Source of the DNA: Cotesia glomerata
Taxonomy: Eukaryota; Arthropoda; Insecta; Hymenoptera; Braconidae
Direction: 5' to 3'
NCBI RefSeq assembly: GCF_020080835.1
Contig: NC_058162.1
Coordinates: 22,946,144-23,010,143, forward strand
DNA length: 64,000 nt
Shown here: one piece after another, positions 1 through 12,698 of the stretch
Layout of the letters: each line of letters starts with the position of its first letter
How positions within the stretch are numbered: position 1 is the first letter of the stretch
Position numbers and translations under genes: made by a program
Notes under the pieces: generated by a model
The model's input: the letters and a program-made list of their open reading frames with translations, nothing else
Told to the model about the DNA's origin: nothing
Database searches by the model: none

Positions 1-159
1 TGTACAACCTAGTGTACATACAGTTGCGGGTGATAGGTAGAGGGTGAGGGCAAAGGCCAGAGGGGTGAGGAAGGTACATACGGAGCAGCGAACCAGCACC
101 CGGGCCGATAGCAGCCTTGTATAAGCCTCCCCAGTGTGTTAACCACTAGATAAACTCAC

Positions 160-376
160 CCGCCAGGGCAACTTCCGTCGACGTCGACGTCTCTGTCCCA
201 TATCCTATATCCACTGTGTGCGCTGGGTTGTGGAGCAGTCGACCCGTCAGCTTTAAACTTCCCAAACCACGTGCTACTGTCCTGGAGGGAAATAGTCCTT
301 TGCCGGTCTCCCGACACGCAACCGCTTTAACTTTGCCCTCATTTTCGGTGGTGTCTTGATCATCATTAATATTCAC
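160..376 (-). CDS. Candidate internal coding exon, unknown gene
   Basis: A 72-codon open frame on the minus strand, in a stretch clearly richer in GC than its surroundings. It starts after an AG (minus-strand CTAG at 380-377) and ends at a strong GTGAGT donor (complement of 154-159). The frame has no ATG at its start, so it would be an internal exon, beginning in phase 0 and ending one base into a codon. The peptide begins VNINDDQDTTENEGK and matches no family I recognise. The acceptor has a weak pyrimidine tract, which lowers confidence. The phase fits the candidate exon at 9349-9426 upstream on the same strand. Confidence 0.3.
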
Positions 377-380
377 CTAG

Positions 381-3189
381 TTCAGGACAATCACTTGTTT
401 TTTTGTCTTCATCTTTATTAGTAGAGCTTTTCGGCTTTGTGGTAAATATTTTAAATGAAATTCTGCTCCTCGTTTTAGATGTCTGTTGTTTTTATTATGA
501 AAGTTCATAAATTAAACAAATTTTGTGTCTTTAATTTTTAAAATGCTTTTAACGTTATTATTTAATGAAACAAAAAATCTTTCGAAGTAAAAAGAAATTC
601 ATAATTCAAACAGTAAAAAGGTATTCATTTTTTTTTTGCAGATCCATAAACACCCCAAGTATAATTCTTGAAGGTAAGCCTGCTACCATTACACTAATAT
701 GTATATTTATATATCTTACTTATCACACATTAACAGGTTTTAACAATTTATGGATTTATTTGGAAGGGTATAATATTTAGTTTCAATAATTTTGTGATCA
801 GTCATAAAGTTCTATCTTTTTGGACAGAGATTGCGTTTTGTAGAAAATTATATGCAATTAATTCGGAGTGAACTACTCGAAATTGTCACCTCTGACGCTA
901 GTCCTGTTTTTTCGGGGCGAGTAATATATTTTCAATAATATCTCTTTCAATATCACTCCTAAAAAATTTTTACACTTTACAAAATTGTTAGAAATAAAAT
1001 TTGCTATGATTTCAGGATCTGGAAAAACCTTCGTATGGCCGATAGTTACGGAGTAACAATCGTTAAAACATTTTCGATTTATGAATTCTGAATTAGTTTC
1101 TAACAGCAACTTTAAAATTTCTGTAGTGCCGTTTGATATTTCTTGAGTTTGTGATTCGATTTTCCACAATTCAAAAGCCGTCTCTTTAAAATACGAACAG
1201 CAACAGTAACGGTTGGCGTGAAGAAAGACATCACCATCAAAGCTGCTGATTTTGAAGTTGAGTGCAATTAGCGGTGAATGTTAAGAAGCTATACAATAAT
1301 TCCGCTAATGAACCACTAATTCCAAACTAACGATGTTCAAATAAATACAAATCATTATTACCTTCAAATTACCAATATTAATAATCACTCAAAGTCGTAT
1401 AAAAGCATGTCTGAAGGATTATTGTTTAATAATGTAATATTCATTGATGCAAATTTGTTTGAAGTACGCAGAAAAGAAGAATATATATTAGTGGCCATAT
1501 TATCTTTTGCATAGAATAATTTTGTTTGAATATAAATCTCTTAAGCTTCTTAGAATTTTATTTATGGTCTTTATATGGTTATAAGCCATAAGCGGAAAAG
1601 TATGCAATAAAAATTCAATAACAGTAGCACAAAGTTTTTTGAAAGCTTGACAGGACTATAATTTTTTTAAAACAATACTAATTGATGCTCAAAAATTTTA
1701 CAAATTAAACCAATGGGTAAAACTTTTCCTTATGAATCACTTATACAGTTGGTAACATCGCTTTAAGACGTTACTGACTTCGTCCAAGACCTTTACAAAA
1801 CTAAAACCCGTCCTAAAAACATTGACTCACACAATTTATCGAACAGAAAATTATCGAAGCATGTAAGTACTCGAAATAATTCCACAAACAGTGTAATTAT
1901 AATATTCGACGTAAAACAACAGTGTCATCAATTAATTACACAAAATAGTAATAATAATCTGAATTCATGACATGATCGTGCGGGTTCACGGTAACTAGCT
2001 AAATCAATTAAACTAATTTTAATTGAAAACATTTTCCGCGTGAGTGACACCATTATCATAATTATAGCAATCAAATAACAGCTACTTCCATTATCATAGA
2101 CTGCACATTAGCACAATAGAAATCGTTATTCAAAGTTTTAGCACAAAAATGAAAACATTATTGCAATAATGAATATCCTAGTTGCAGTAAAAGTTCCGGA
2201 AAACTTATTAATGGGCCACGGGGAGTTTCAAAAAAAAATCTTAAGCAAAAAAAAGAATCAAGCAATCGAGAATTATTGTTATTATTACTTCTTAGAGTAT
2301 AATTCTCCGTCCAAGTATACTCTACTCAAAGAAGTTTCATAAAGTTATATAACTTTTAAATTGTCATATCTAAAAAAAATTAGCCTAGCAAAAGAAGACA
2401 TTATTGTTTTGGATGAAAATTTACTGTTAATTTAATCGTAAACAACTTTATAGTTTTTGCGAATCTATAATCTATAATTAAATCACGTTTTGCGTTATTG
2501 GATTATTCGCTTTGATCGGTCAATTAAGAGTAATTAATTGGCGTATTATTTACTGAATAAATTTAATTACTGCGCAGTAACCTTCGTTGAGTTTAATTAG
2601 TATTTAAATATCTTGGAAAACTTTTAGATTGTTCTGACCTAACCTCAATGTGTGAAAACAACAAAACAAAGTTTATTTGAGAATTGTTGCGTTATAAAAT
2701 CGCATGTATTTGTGAGACAAAATAGAGAAGAGTTTGATAACTTAAGTCGTTGGACATTACCGCAACATTTGTCAAGCTTTCGGAAGAAGCAATCTTTCAA
2801 AGTACAATGGCCACAGCCAGATAGTTCAGTCCTTTTGCGAGCAGCCAACGTATTTCGTGGCTCGATAAATGCTACCGCTAATGGTCCAATAACACATCTT
2901 AGGGCTTTGTTCGCCTCTATGTTGGTATACAATATAGATATAAAATGCATTTAGAGGTTAGTTACTTGCACTTTTAATGATTTATAACCTGTTTTATTGC
3001 TTGTCAGCATTCTTTTGGGATTTATTGATTTAATTACTTCTAAAAGGCTGCTTTTCAAATGTACGGTGGTATTTTGTGGAACCGTAATTGTACGGAGTCG
3101 AATATCCGCACATTCTTTCATCGACATTTTGTATTCAAGCATATTTACTTCAATTTCTCAGAAACTAACTAACCGATTGCTCTAAAATT
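381..3189. other. AT-rich stretch without recognisable gene
   Basis: Mostly AT-rich sequence with many short A and T runs. 2650-2950 is richer in GC and open on both strands for about 100 codons, but the plus frame begins at GTG and neither frame has convincing splice sites or a known motif. No gene is called. Confidence 0.5.
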
Positions 3190-4616
3190 TTAGAGGGCTT
3201 ACAGAGTTAAAGTGCTCTTCAAGTCACAAGAACAATTTTTCAAGAAATACGAGCCATTAATGAGTTACAAGACATCCGTACCTTCGCACATTTTCCAATC
3301 GACATTTTGGAACCAAGCATATGTTTACTTCAATATATTTGGAATTACTCGACCGATTTATTCCAAATTCAGCCGGGCTATCAAGACTGAAGCACTCTTC
3401 GTCACAAAAAAAATTTTTTATAAAATCCAAACCATTATTGAGTTACAGGACGTCCGTACATTCGCACATTTTCCAACCGACATTTTGGAACCAAGCATAT
3501 GTTTACTTCAATATCTCTGGAAGTATTCGACCGACTTATTCCAAATTCAGCAGGGCTATCAAGACTGAAGCACTCTTCAAGTCACAAAAAAAATTTTTTA
3601 TAAAATCCAAACTATTATTGAGTTACAAGACGTCCGTACATCCGTACATCCACACCAAGAATTGAATTCCGGCTTCCAACCACTTGCAAATAAATTTTTC
3701 CATCTGAAAACGAAAGAATATCAATTTCCAAGGAAATATATACCAAAAACCTAATAAAAAACACAATATTTACATTTAATGGCCTGGAAAGGCATGTTGC
3801 CCATTCTTCTATCGACATTTTGGAACCAAATAAATGTTTACCTCAATTTCTCAGTAACTACTTGATCAATTTCTTTTAATTTTGAAAGGGCTATCAGGAC
3901 TAAAGTGCACTTGAAGTCACAAGAAAAATTTTTCAAGAAATCCAAGCCATTATTGAGTTACAAGACATCCGTACATTCTCACCTTTTTTCAACTGACATT
4001 TTAGAACTAAGCATGTTTACTTCAATATCTCTGGAAGTACTCGACCGATTTATTCCAAATTCAGCAGGGCCATCAATACTAAAGCAATCTTCAAATTACA
4101 AAATAAATTTTTCATAAAATCTATTGTTTCATAAGCTGTTGTTGAGTTATAAGACGTCCTTACATCCGTACATCCGCACCAAGAACTGAATTACGGTTTC
4201 CAACCACTTGCAAATAAATTCTTTCATCTGAAAACGAAAGAATATCAATTTCCAAGCAAAGATATACAAAAAACCTAATAAAAAACACAATATTTACATT
4301 TTAATGGCCTGGAAAGGCATCTTGCCCATCCTTCTATCGACATTTTGGAACCAAGTAAATGTTTACCTCAATTTTCTTAGTAACTACTTAACCGATTTCT
4401 TTCAAATTTTAGAGAGCTGTCGAGACTGAAGTTCTCTTAAAGTCACACTAAAAAATTTTCGAAAAATCCATAGCGTTGGTGCGTTACAAGACATCCATAC
4501 ATCCGTACATCCGCACCAAGAATCGAATACAGGCTCCAGAATACCTTTCTCTACCTGCAATAAAAAAACTAAAGAAGCACAAAGATTTCCAAGGTAATTC
4601 AAACATACTTATGAAA
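3190..4616 (+). repeat. Tandem degenerate repeat field, arm 1 of an inverted pair
   Basis: Units of roughly 175 bp repeat here with divergence. Each has a phrase like CTTCAAGTCACAAGAA, an A/T run, a segment reading GAGTTACAAGACATCCGTAC, and a segment with CGACATTTTGGAACCAAGCA. Copies start near 3215, 3395, 3575, 3907 and 4437. The same family occurs in reverse complement at 6080-7140 and in part at 9690-9905. The open frames it creates are by-products of the repeat. Confidence 0.75.
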
Positions 4617-5362
4617 ATTCTATTGTTTAAAAAATAAAATAATTCAAAAACTTACTTGAAATATTTAAATTTCAGTAGAAGTTCCGACTGTCTTTACCGA
4701 GTTTTAAAAAATAAGGATGAATAAGTAGTTGAGCCAGTTGTATTCCTGTTGAAGTAGACGTCGTTATCCCTGGGCACTCGTACTCCCAGAGGGATAATTA
4801 AAAATGCTGGTCTGTTGTCAGATGAAAAAGTAGAAATGGAAAATTCCAATTACGAGGACCAGTGCACACGGCAGCAGCACAAGGACTATGACTTGGTGCT
4901 TAATTGATGCCTGGCTTCTATAGCGGTCAAAGACTTTGTACTTTCCGTGAATTTACCTAAGTAGTGCGAATCGACGGAAAAAGTCATACGTAAATACTAT
5001 ATACCGCAGCTAGTATAAATTATAATTATATTACTTTTTTTTATTCTGCCTAAAACAAATTCAAAGAGCTCGTTAAATATAAACATGAGTGGTTATGTTC
5101 AAAGCTTTGTGTGCATTTCATATGGTTGAAGTTGAATGCCACCCCGATATGCAGAGGTTTCAATCAAAAAGGCACGATGTGAATTTCCAGCTCGATATTC
5201 TAATAAAACTAATAATAATCCACGGATTTTCATTGTTTGATTGTAAACAGAATTGTTTTCGAGTGGTATTCACCTTCAAACACATATTTATTCACAGTTT
5301 AAATTGATAACTGAGTTATTACATTGTTGCGATGCGAGAACTGTAAGCTGGTATTAATTTTA
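4617..5362. other. Spacer between inverted repeat arms, no gene called
   Basis: 4740-4910 is somewhat GC-richer and holds a 46-codon plus frame ending in TGA near 4908 (contains ENSNYEDQCTRQQHKDYDLV). No good splice acceptor precedes it, so I do not call it an exon. The rest is AT-rich with nothing recognised. Confidence 0.4.
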
Positions 5363-5856
5363 TACAACCAGTTTTTTAAAGGTTGGCAATAGCCTAATCG
5401 GCTCGGTACCTGCATTTTGAACGAGTGGGACCAGGGTTCGATTCCGGCGCGCACCAATATTTTTCAATGATTATAAACTAAGAATACGTGCGTTTCATTG
5501 CCAGCCTCTGTACCGGTCGGGTTTTCTGTTGTTTTTTCCATATAATTATGGAGGTAAAATGTCATTATAGAAGTACCTCCATACTATTTAAGACCGTAAT
5601 GCAAATGCAGGTACTGATTATAACGCGTAAGTCAACCACAGTCTCAGTACATGTGTGTCGGGCATGAAAGAAAAAATCCCGACATGCAGGGGAGTGGAGA
5701 CGAAAAAGTGGTTGAGAGTTATAATGACGGGGTTGATGATTATATTGCGGAGAAAAAAGTGGAGAGAATAATTCCCCACCCTCCCTTGTAAAACACTCTA
5801 CAGTGATACAAGTAAAACCATCCTCAATTATAACCTCAATTACAACCAGTTTTTTA
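5363..5856 (+). mobile_element. tRNA-derived SINE with perfect target-site duplication
   Basis: The element occupies about 5379-5840. Its first 75 bases resemble a tRNA: an A-box-like TAGCCTAATCGGC near 5390 and a near-consensus B box GGTTCGATTCC near 5435. The acceptor stem does not pair properly, so this is a SINE head or pseudo-tRNA rather than a working tRNA gene. A 16-base direct repeat, TACAACCAGTTTTTTA, flanks it at 5363-5378 and 5841-5856, as expected for LINE-mediated retroposition. The body of ~390 bp matches no SINE I can name. Confidence 0.75.
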
Positions 5857-6079
5857 TAGAGTTGGAAAGTACAATGAATATTGTATGAGGAATTAAATAA
5901 CTGTTGTGAGCTTGGTTAATTAATATCTTGTTTATGTCTGGTTGTTGAATACAAACAGCGTTCATATCTGCTGAAATTTGAATATTTTGAAAAAGTTTTT
6001 ATAAATATAATATTGCTTAAACAATGGACTGTTGATAAAAGTGTTCAAATTACCTTGGAAATTTTTTGGCTAATTTCAG

Positions 6080-7140
6080 TTTTGTTATTGCAGGTGGAGA
6101 AAGGCATTCTGCAGCTGGTATTTGATTCTTGGTGCGGATGTACGGATGTCTTTTAACGCACCAACGGTTTCGATTTTTCGAAAATTTTTTTGTGTGACTT
6201 CAAGAGAACTTCAGTCCTGACAGCTCTCTGAAATTTGAAAAAAATCGATTAGGTAGTTACTGAGAAATTGAGATAAACATTTGACCTCTTGTAACTCAAC
6301 AATGGCTTGGATTTTATGAAAAAATTTTTTTGTGACTAAAAGAGTGCTTCAGTCTTGATAGCCTTGCTGAATTTGGAATTAATCGGTCGAGTAATTCCAG
6401 AGATATTGAAGTAAACATATGCTTAGTTCCAAAATGTCAGTTGAAAAAAGGTGCGAATGTACGGATGTCTTATAACTCAATAATGGCTTGGATTTTTGAA
6501 AAGTTTTTTTTGTGACTTCAAGAGAACTTCAGTCCCGACAGCCCTCTGAAATTTGAAAGAAATTGGTCGAGTAGTTACTGAGAAATTGAGGTAAACATAT
6601 ACTTGGTTTTAAAATGTCGAAAGAAGAATGGGCAAGATGCCTTTCCAGGCCACTAAAATATAAATATTGTATTTTTTATTAGGTTTTTGGTATATCTTTG
6701 CTTAGAAATTGATATTCTTTTGTTTTCAGATGGAAGAATTTATTTGCAAGTGGTTGAAAGCCGGAATTCAATTCTTGGTGCGCATGTACGGATGTACGGA
6801 CGTCTTGTAACTCAACAATGGCTTGGATTTTATGAAACATTTATTTTTGTGACGTGAAGAGCGCATCAGTCTTGATAGCCCTGCTGAATTTGAAATAAAT
6901 CGGGAGAGTAATTTAAGAGATATTAAAGTAAACATGCTTAGTTCCAAAATATCAGTTGAAAAAATGTACGGATGTCTTGTAACTCAATAATGGCTTGGAT
7001 TTCTTGGAAAATTTTTCTTGTGACTTCAAGTGCACTTCAGCCCTGACAGCCTTTTAAAATTTTAGAGTAATCGGTTAATTAATTCCTGAGAAATTGAGGT
7101 TAACATATACTTAATTAAAAATGCCGACGGAAGAGAAATG
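6080..7140 (-). repeat. Tandem degenerate repeat field, arm 2
   Basis: Reverse-complement relative of 3190-4616. It carries GGTGCGGATGTACGGATGTC, then TTGTAACTCAACAATGGCTTGG-type segments and CTTCAGTC...GACAGC segments, in several diverged units. With arm 1 it forms a large inverted repeat around the SINE-containing spacer. Confidence 0.7.
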
Positions 7141-9250
7141 GCTCAGCGGTCTTGTAGTAAAAAAATAATATCTGGTTTCAATATTGAAGAGAAGAGATTT
7201 AAATGCAACGTTCATAAAAATCAATATCACGGCATTTAAATGTTCTTTTAGAACCAAAAATTTCAATAACTCGAGCGTGGAAAAAAACGTCAGTGCTTCT
7301 ACTCCAAGTCCATAACAATCTGGAGCTCAATTAAAAATTAAAATGAACGGTAAAAGAATAACAAACGCCGATAAATATGCAATTGCAATTATTTAGAAAG
7401 CCCATCGTAACTGAAAAATCTCGGGTCTAAAAATTTAAAGAGCTTGAATGAAAATATATTGAGTTATGCCGAAGCTTTCAGGATTATTAATTAGTTTTTT
7501 CTGTTTAGAGAAAATAAATATAAAAAAAAAGAGACGGATAAAAGTTATGGAAAATTTTTTTAACTTTGTTTACGATACTGGTTTTTATCAGAAGCCGTGG
7601 TCGATAAATGCATAGTTATACACCTGCAGTAACTATAAAATTGTTGTCTCGGTGCAATAAAACCGATCGACATGTTACTGATACGGTATCAACGGAAGTG
7701 GTCGACGACAGTTTGCCGTTGTCGTATAAAAAACTTCCCGATTTACATTTTTACTCGTTTGCTTTTCAATATCAAGGGACGTCTGACTAAACTTCCACGG
7801 CTGTTACTTTTACTTTTTAGAGTATATTTATTTTTATTAACTTCTCATTGATATTAAACTCTAAATACTCGGATACTGTTATTATTTATTAGAGAAATCA
7901 TGGGTTATGTTTTCGATCCTCAATCTAAGGATTGGTTTTAAAGATTTTTTACACGAAGAAAAAAATATTGTAAGTTTTACTAAAAAATATGGGCATAAAT
8001 TATTAAATTTAGATTGTAATTTTAAAACACTATTGAAATATTTAATAAATTAATATTTTACATCAGATATATTTTACAATACGGTTATTCGTTTTTCAAA
8101 CTTTAATATTAGAATTGCTACTTTATCTTTTTTTAAAATAAACTTTGTATGAAAAAATGTGACGCTATAGGTTGATAAATTCTAAAATTCAACACAGACA
8201 AAAAAGTATAGTGAGTTTTACTAAAAAATATGAGTAAAAATTTATTAATTTAGATTGTTATATTGAAACGCGATTGGAATATTCGAGAAATTCATATTGA
8301 CACACGGAAAAAAGCAAACTGTAAAATTTACTCGGATTCCGGTTAATTTTTATAGTTTCAAACAGTTGTAACAGGGATTTTGAGTTTGGCGCCACTCGTG
8401 TTCGGCTGTGCTGCCAGGGTGGCAAACTCCGTCAGAGTTTTGTTTCAGAGGGTGCCGGTAGGTACTTCTATCAAGAACTAAATTTTTTGGAGCAAGAGGC
8501 TGAATTTTCTCAAAACAAGAAGATTTTCTTGACTTAAATAAATTTTCTTAGATTAAAATACGTATTTCTTGAACCAAGAGAATTAATTTTGTTGGAATAA
8601 GTGAAATTTCTTGTGTCACAAAAAAAAATTTTTTTTGCTCAAGAAAATAATTAGGAAAAAAATTATTTTCTTGGCTCAAGTGAACCTTTTTTCTGTGTAT
8701 CAATTTATTTCTGTTAGTAAATTTCGCTATAATATTGTAATTGTTAGTAAATATTCACGACTCGTTTTTTCCGGGATATTAACCATTGAATTTATTTTTA
8801 ACTAATTATAAATATTAAAATTATAATTTATTCTAACATCCATTTTAAGATAATTAAAAAGTAATTAGAATAGTGGTTAGTAATCATGAAGTCGTGGTTC
8901 GAATCTTGGATAGAGTAATTTTATAACTCAATTTTTCTCTTTGTAAATAATGAAATTAATAGTAAGTAATTAATTAACTAAGAACAAAAGTATGTTAAAA
9001 GTAATAAAGTAAAAATGTAATATGAAATGGTCGGAAATAAGTTAATAATTTAGTTAATAATGGTTGGATTTGTTATACAAAGAAACGAAGACTTTGTTCC
9101 CTTGATGTAGAGACAGACCCGGCTTTTTCCTCTCTTCACAGTATTTTATACTTATTTTTTCCATTTTACGTGCACCGAGGACAAATAAAAGAGACACGTA
9201 AAATAAAAGTATAAAGAAGTAAAAGTAAAAAGGAAATATAAAAATAATAA
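7141..9250. other. AT-rich region with short repeats and one small ORF
   Basis: 7608-7790 is a 60-codon ATG-initiated plus frame (MHSYTPAVTIKLLSRCNKTD...) with coding-like codon variety, but it is short and unrecognised. About 7950-8060 and 8195-8300 are diverged direct repeats sharing GAGTTTTACTAAAAAATATG-like text. 8465-8695 is a CTTGA/TCAAG-rich fold-back of a type found repeatedly in the window. 8875-8925 has a weak tRNA-like A/B-box pair, too short for a tRNA. Confidence 0.35.
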
Positions 9251-9348
9251 TAAGAGGATGAAATGGTGAAAGACTCAACTCGTTCTGGTGTTGTCGAAGA
9301 CCTGGTCTCTTTAGAAGCGCCCTGCACTGGAATATTGCTGTAATTTAC

Positions 9349-9426
9349 TTTAACGAGGTGTCCGTCATTGACGCCGCACTGGTGTGAGAGCATCTTATAG
9401 AAGCTCGGAATAAAGTAACCCGTCTC
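9349..9426 (-). CDS. Candidate 26-codon internal exon, unknown gene
   Basis: On the minus strand a long T-run and CAG form a strong acceptor (complement of 9427-9445), followed by 26 open codons (begins ETGYFIPSFYKMLSHQC) and a GTAAAT donor (complement of 9343-9348). It is phase 0 at both ends. The sequence is GC-richer and codon-like compared with its AT-rich flanks. The frame stays open past the donor to about 9260, so the 3' limit is uncertain. I do not recognise the protein. It could belong to the same minus-strand gene as 160-376 and 43962-44014, since the phases join. Confidence 0.4.
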
Positions 9427-9689
9427 CTGAAAAAAAATGAAATTATTAGAAAATTCCGTGGTGTAATTAGAGAAAAAATATCTCCAATCTTGGTATTTAT
9501 TAAATTCTCGCTTTAATCATAAACTTTTATTTACATTGCATATTTTTTTCGAGTCATTATTATGTGCGTAACACTTTTTTTATTTAAATATTTGTAGCTT
9601 TAATTAAAAAAATTTTCATGAGATTGAAACTATTTTTAATTATGAATTCTTTTAGACTTGATAAAGACAGTTGGAACTTCTAATGAAAT

Positions 9690-9905
9690 TTGAATATTTC
9701 AAGTAAGTTTTTTAAATTACTTCATTTTTCAAACAATGGACTTTTCATAAGAATGAGCAAGTTACCTTGGAAGTCTTTGTGCTAACTTTAGTTTTTTTAT
9801 TTCAGGTGTAAAAAAGCATTCTAGGGCCAGAATTCGATTCTTGGTGCGGATGTACGGATGTACGGATGTCTTGTAGCTCAACAATAGCTTAGATTTTTTG
9901 AAAAA
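9690..9905 (-). repeat. Third, partial copy of the GGATGTACGGATGT repeat
   Basis: Matches the left part of 5990-6140 (phrases like CAATGGACTTTTCATAAG and TACCTTGGAAG) followed by GGATGTACGGATGTACGGAT, then degenerates into A/T runs at 9900. Confidence 0.65.
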
Positions 9906-10555
9906 AAATTTTTTTTTCCGTATTTCTTAAAAAATCAATCTTTTTGATGGAAAAAATAAAGATTTTTGAAGAAAAAAAATTTTTTTTCATTCAGATAATG
10001 AATAAAACTCGAAAAATGATTTTTGCGAAAACAAAGAATTTAAAGCTTCGGGGCACTATAAAAAAAAAATTGCAGCGCTTTCAATTTTTCAGGGATTTTA
10101 GGAGACACTTTAAGGTTTAAAAATTACCGACGATATCCTTCGTTCATCCATTTTATCCAAAGTTATCAAAATATCCTCAATTATGCGAATTTTTGTCTTT
10201 TTTTCAGCCAAAGTTTTCAATTTAAAAAAAATTTTTTTTTCAAAAGCCATAATTTGTGATATTTCATAGAAAATATTGTGTACTTTTTAAAACCCTCCTT
10301 TGATTTTCTATACAATCATTATTCCTAGAGTTATTGATTATCAAAGTAAAAAAAATTTTTTTGCTTTGATTGACGATAAATTATAACTCCGCGGCAAACT
10401 CATCGTACAGGCTTTCTGATTACGTCAAATTAAAGGGCATTAAATTTTCTACAAGAGCTTTCATGCACTGATAGAAAATTTATATTAGTTCAAGAGATAT
10501 TTTCGTGATCTAAGAATTTATTTTAGAAGATAAATGATTATATTTGTATATTTGT
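9906..10555. other. A/T-run rich stretch, nothing recognised
   Basis: Long homopolymer-like A and T runs with no coding potential. It ends in TATATTTGTATATTTGT, which also occurs just right of the next element. Confidence 0.5.
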
Positions 10556-12698
10556 ACACGGAGAAAAATTAATTATACTACCTACTATACAAAAATAGTA
10601 ACTCCTACTATCTAAAATGGTAATAAAATAAATTAGTAACAAAACAATAGGTGGTATCATTGACAATTGTAATAGTTACTATTAATAATGGTAACGATTA
10701 CTATTGAAAATAATAATTGTAATTATTATAAATTATACACTGTAAAAAAAGCGGTGTTAAAATGGACTCATTTTAACACCGCTATGTAACACCTGTGTAT
10801 TAACACTGGTGTAGCGGTGCTCTTTTGCGGTGTTAAACCGGTGTAATATCGGTGTAACCGGTGTAATACCGGTGTAACAGTAGAATAAATTTACACCGTA
10901 TCGGAGTATGAATATTACATGATCCATAAAACACAATTAATATTCAATATTTATCAAAATGAGACAAGTAACATTTATTTAAGAATTTTCAATTTATAAA
11001 ATTACTCAGAAATCGATTTAATGAATGTTATACAACAAGTTAAATAGTATTTACAATATTAAATGTTTAGGAACAATATAATAATTATTTTTATCGTAAC
11101 CATGATGTTTCTCATAATATAATGGATGTTTTAAACATGACAAATCTACAGCTGTGCAAAAATAAATTATCTATATGAAAATCATTTAACAAACATTCAA
11201 AATTGTCGTAAAATTGTTCTAAAAATGTTTCAAATTTGTTGTAAAAACACTCTAAAACTGTCCAAAAAATGTTCCAAAATTGTCTCAAAAATATCCGAAA
11301 AATATCTCAAATGTATGCAAAATTTGTTCTCAAATAGTTAAAAAAATGTTTTAAGATTATTCAAAAAAGGTTCCACATAAGATTTGAGGACAAAATTTCA
11401 ACTAAATTGCTTCAAATAAATTGCATTGATTCTAAAATTATCTTAGAAGTATTCCGAAAATCTTACAAAAAATACTTAAAAGTTATGAAATAATTATTAA
11501 AATCCACTATTTTAGAGTTTCCGATTATCTATATGATGTCCTAAAATTATCCTTTAATAATGGTGTTAAAGTAACACGGATCGAAAATTTACTCCGAGAG
11601 AATTTCACACCATTATTTCACACTACACGGCCGTGTAAAATACTCTGGGTCCATTTTTATATCGAAATTTTTTACAGTGTATTTATTTTAATCAAAGACT
11701 TTTATCTACTTTATATTTTATTATTTTAAACTTTCTAAATTAAATATTAACTTTTTTTGATTATTTATTTTCAATTATTAAACATAAAAAGTTTAATTAT
11801 AAAAATTGTGTTAGTTAAAATATTATCAAAACCGGAAAATTTATAACACCGATTTAACACCGAAAAAAAATATTTACACCGCGACCGGTGTTACTGCTAC
11901 ACCGATTTCGGTGTTGAATTTAACACCGGAATTTTTAACACCGTACACCGCATGGACTCACACCGGTTTTTTTTTACAGTGTAACTGTTACAATCAAAGA
12001 TGGTAACTGTAACCATCTTAGATTGTAAAAATTCTGAAAGAAAAAATAATATAAATTTATTTAATTAAATCCTTTATTTACATCCATATTTTAGCTAATG
12101 TACATTTTTTTCTTTGAAATATTAAAATACTTTAAATTCGCTTCAAAATTTTTTTTTGAAAATTTGATTTTTTTTATTTAAAAATTTTTTTTTGAAATTT
12201 TAATTTGAATTTTATTGAAAATTTTGATTTTTTTGGAAATTTTAAATTTTTTTTAAAAAATTTGGCGTTGAAACTTGTTTTAGACAAATAAAAATTTATA
12301 AATATAATTTCAATCCGAATTTAATCCCGATTTTTTGTGCACTACACTGCACTACAGCTGCTTTTAGTTTATTCAGAAATGTATCTACGGTAACGCAGAT
12401 TCTTAATTTTTTAAACATTTTTTACAAGCTTAAATAGCAGTTATTATTATTACTGATGGTAACTGCAACCATCAGGTTATATTAAGAATTACGATTTTGA
12501 TAATAGTAGTAACTAATTAAAATAATAACAGTTATTATTACTAATTACCATCATAATAGTAGTAGTTACCATCAGGATGGTAAATACTACAGTTCAGATG
12601 GTTTATTTAACTATTTAAATAATATTTACTACTATCGAATTCAGTTAATAAATTTTAATATAACTAGATAATAAACTACTATAAAATTTTCTCCGTGT
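10556..12698. mobile_element. Outer TIR element (ACACGGAGAAAA ends), no coding
   Basis: Bounded by ACACGGAGAAAA at the left and TTTTCTCCGTGT at the right. The internal sequence near both ends is made of short repeats of the type AGTAACTACTATTA / GGTAACTGTAACCATC. Both flanks carry nearly the same string (TATATTTGTATATTTGT), either a long target duplication or insertion into a small tandem repeat. It contains another element (10738-11981). No open frame: a non-autonomous MITE-like element. Confidence 0.65.
10738..11981. mobile_element. Inner MITE with CACTGTAAAAAAA ends and TA duplication
   Basis: The left end CACTGTAAAAAAAGCGGTGT and right end ACCGGTTTTTTTTTACAGTG are inverted repeats, flanked by TA on both sides (10736-10737, 11982-11983). 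Subterminal regions are crowded with ACCGGTGTAA-type words in both orientations. An internal ACAGTGT near 11675 hints at a further nested or composite structure. No coding capacity. The TA duplication is what Tc1/mariner-type or similar transposases would leave (inference). Confidence 0.7.

Noticed and set aside
2645..2954. Complementary ~100-codon ORFs on both strands
   Set aside because: The plus frame starts at GTG, there is no recognisable motif, and mirror-image openness suggests chance.
5381..5455. Functional tRNA gene
   Set aside because: A- and B-box-like words are present, but the acceptor stem does not pair and a SINE body with target duplications follows.
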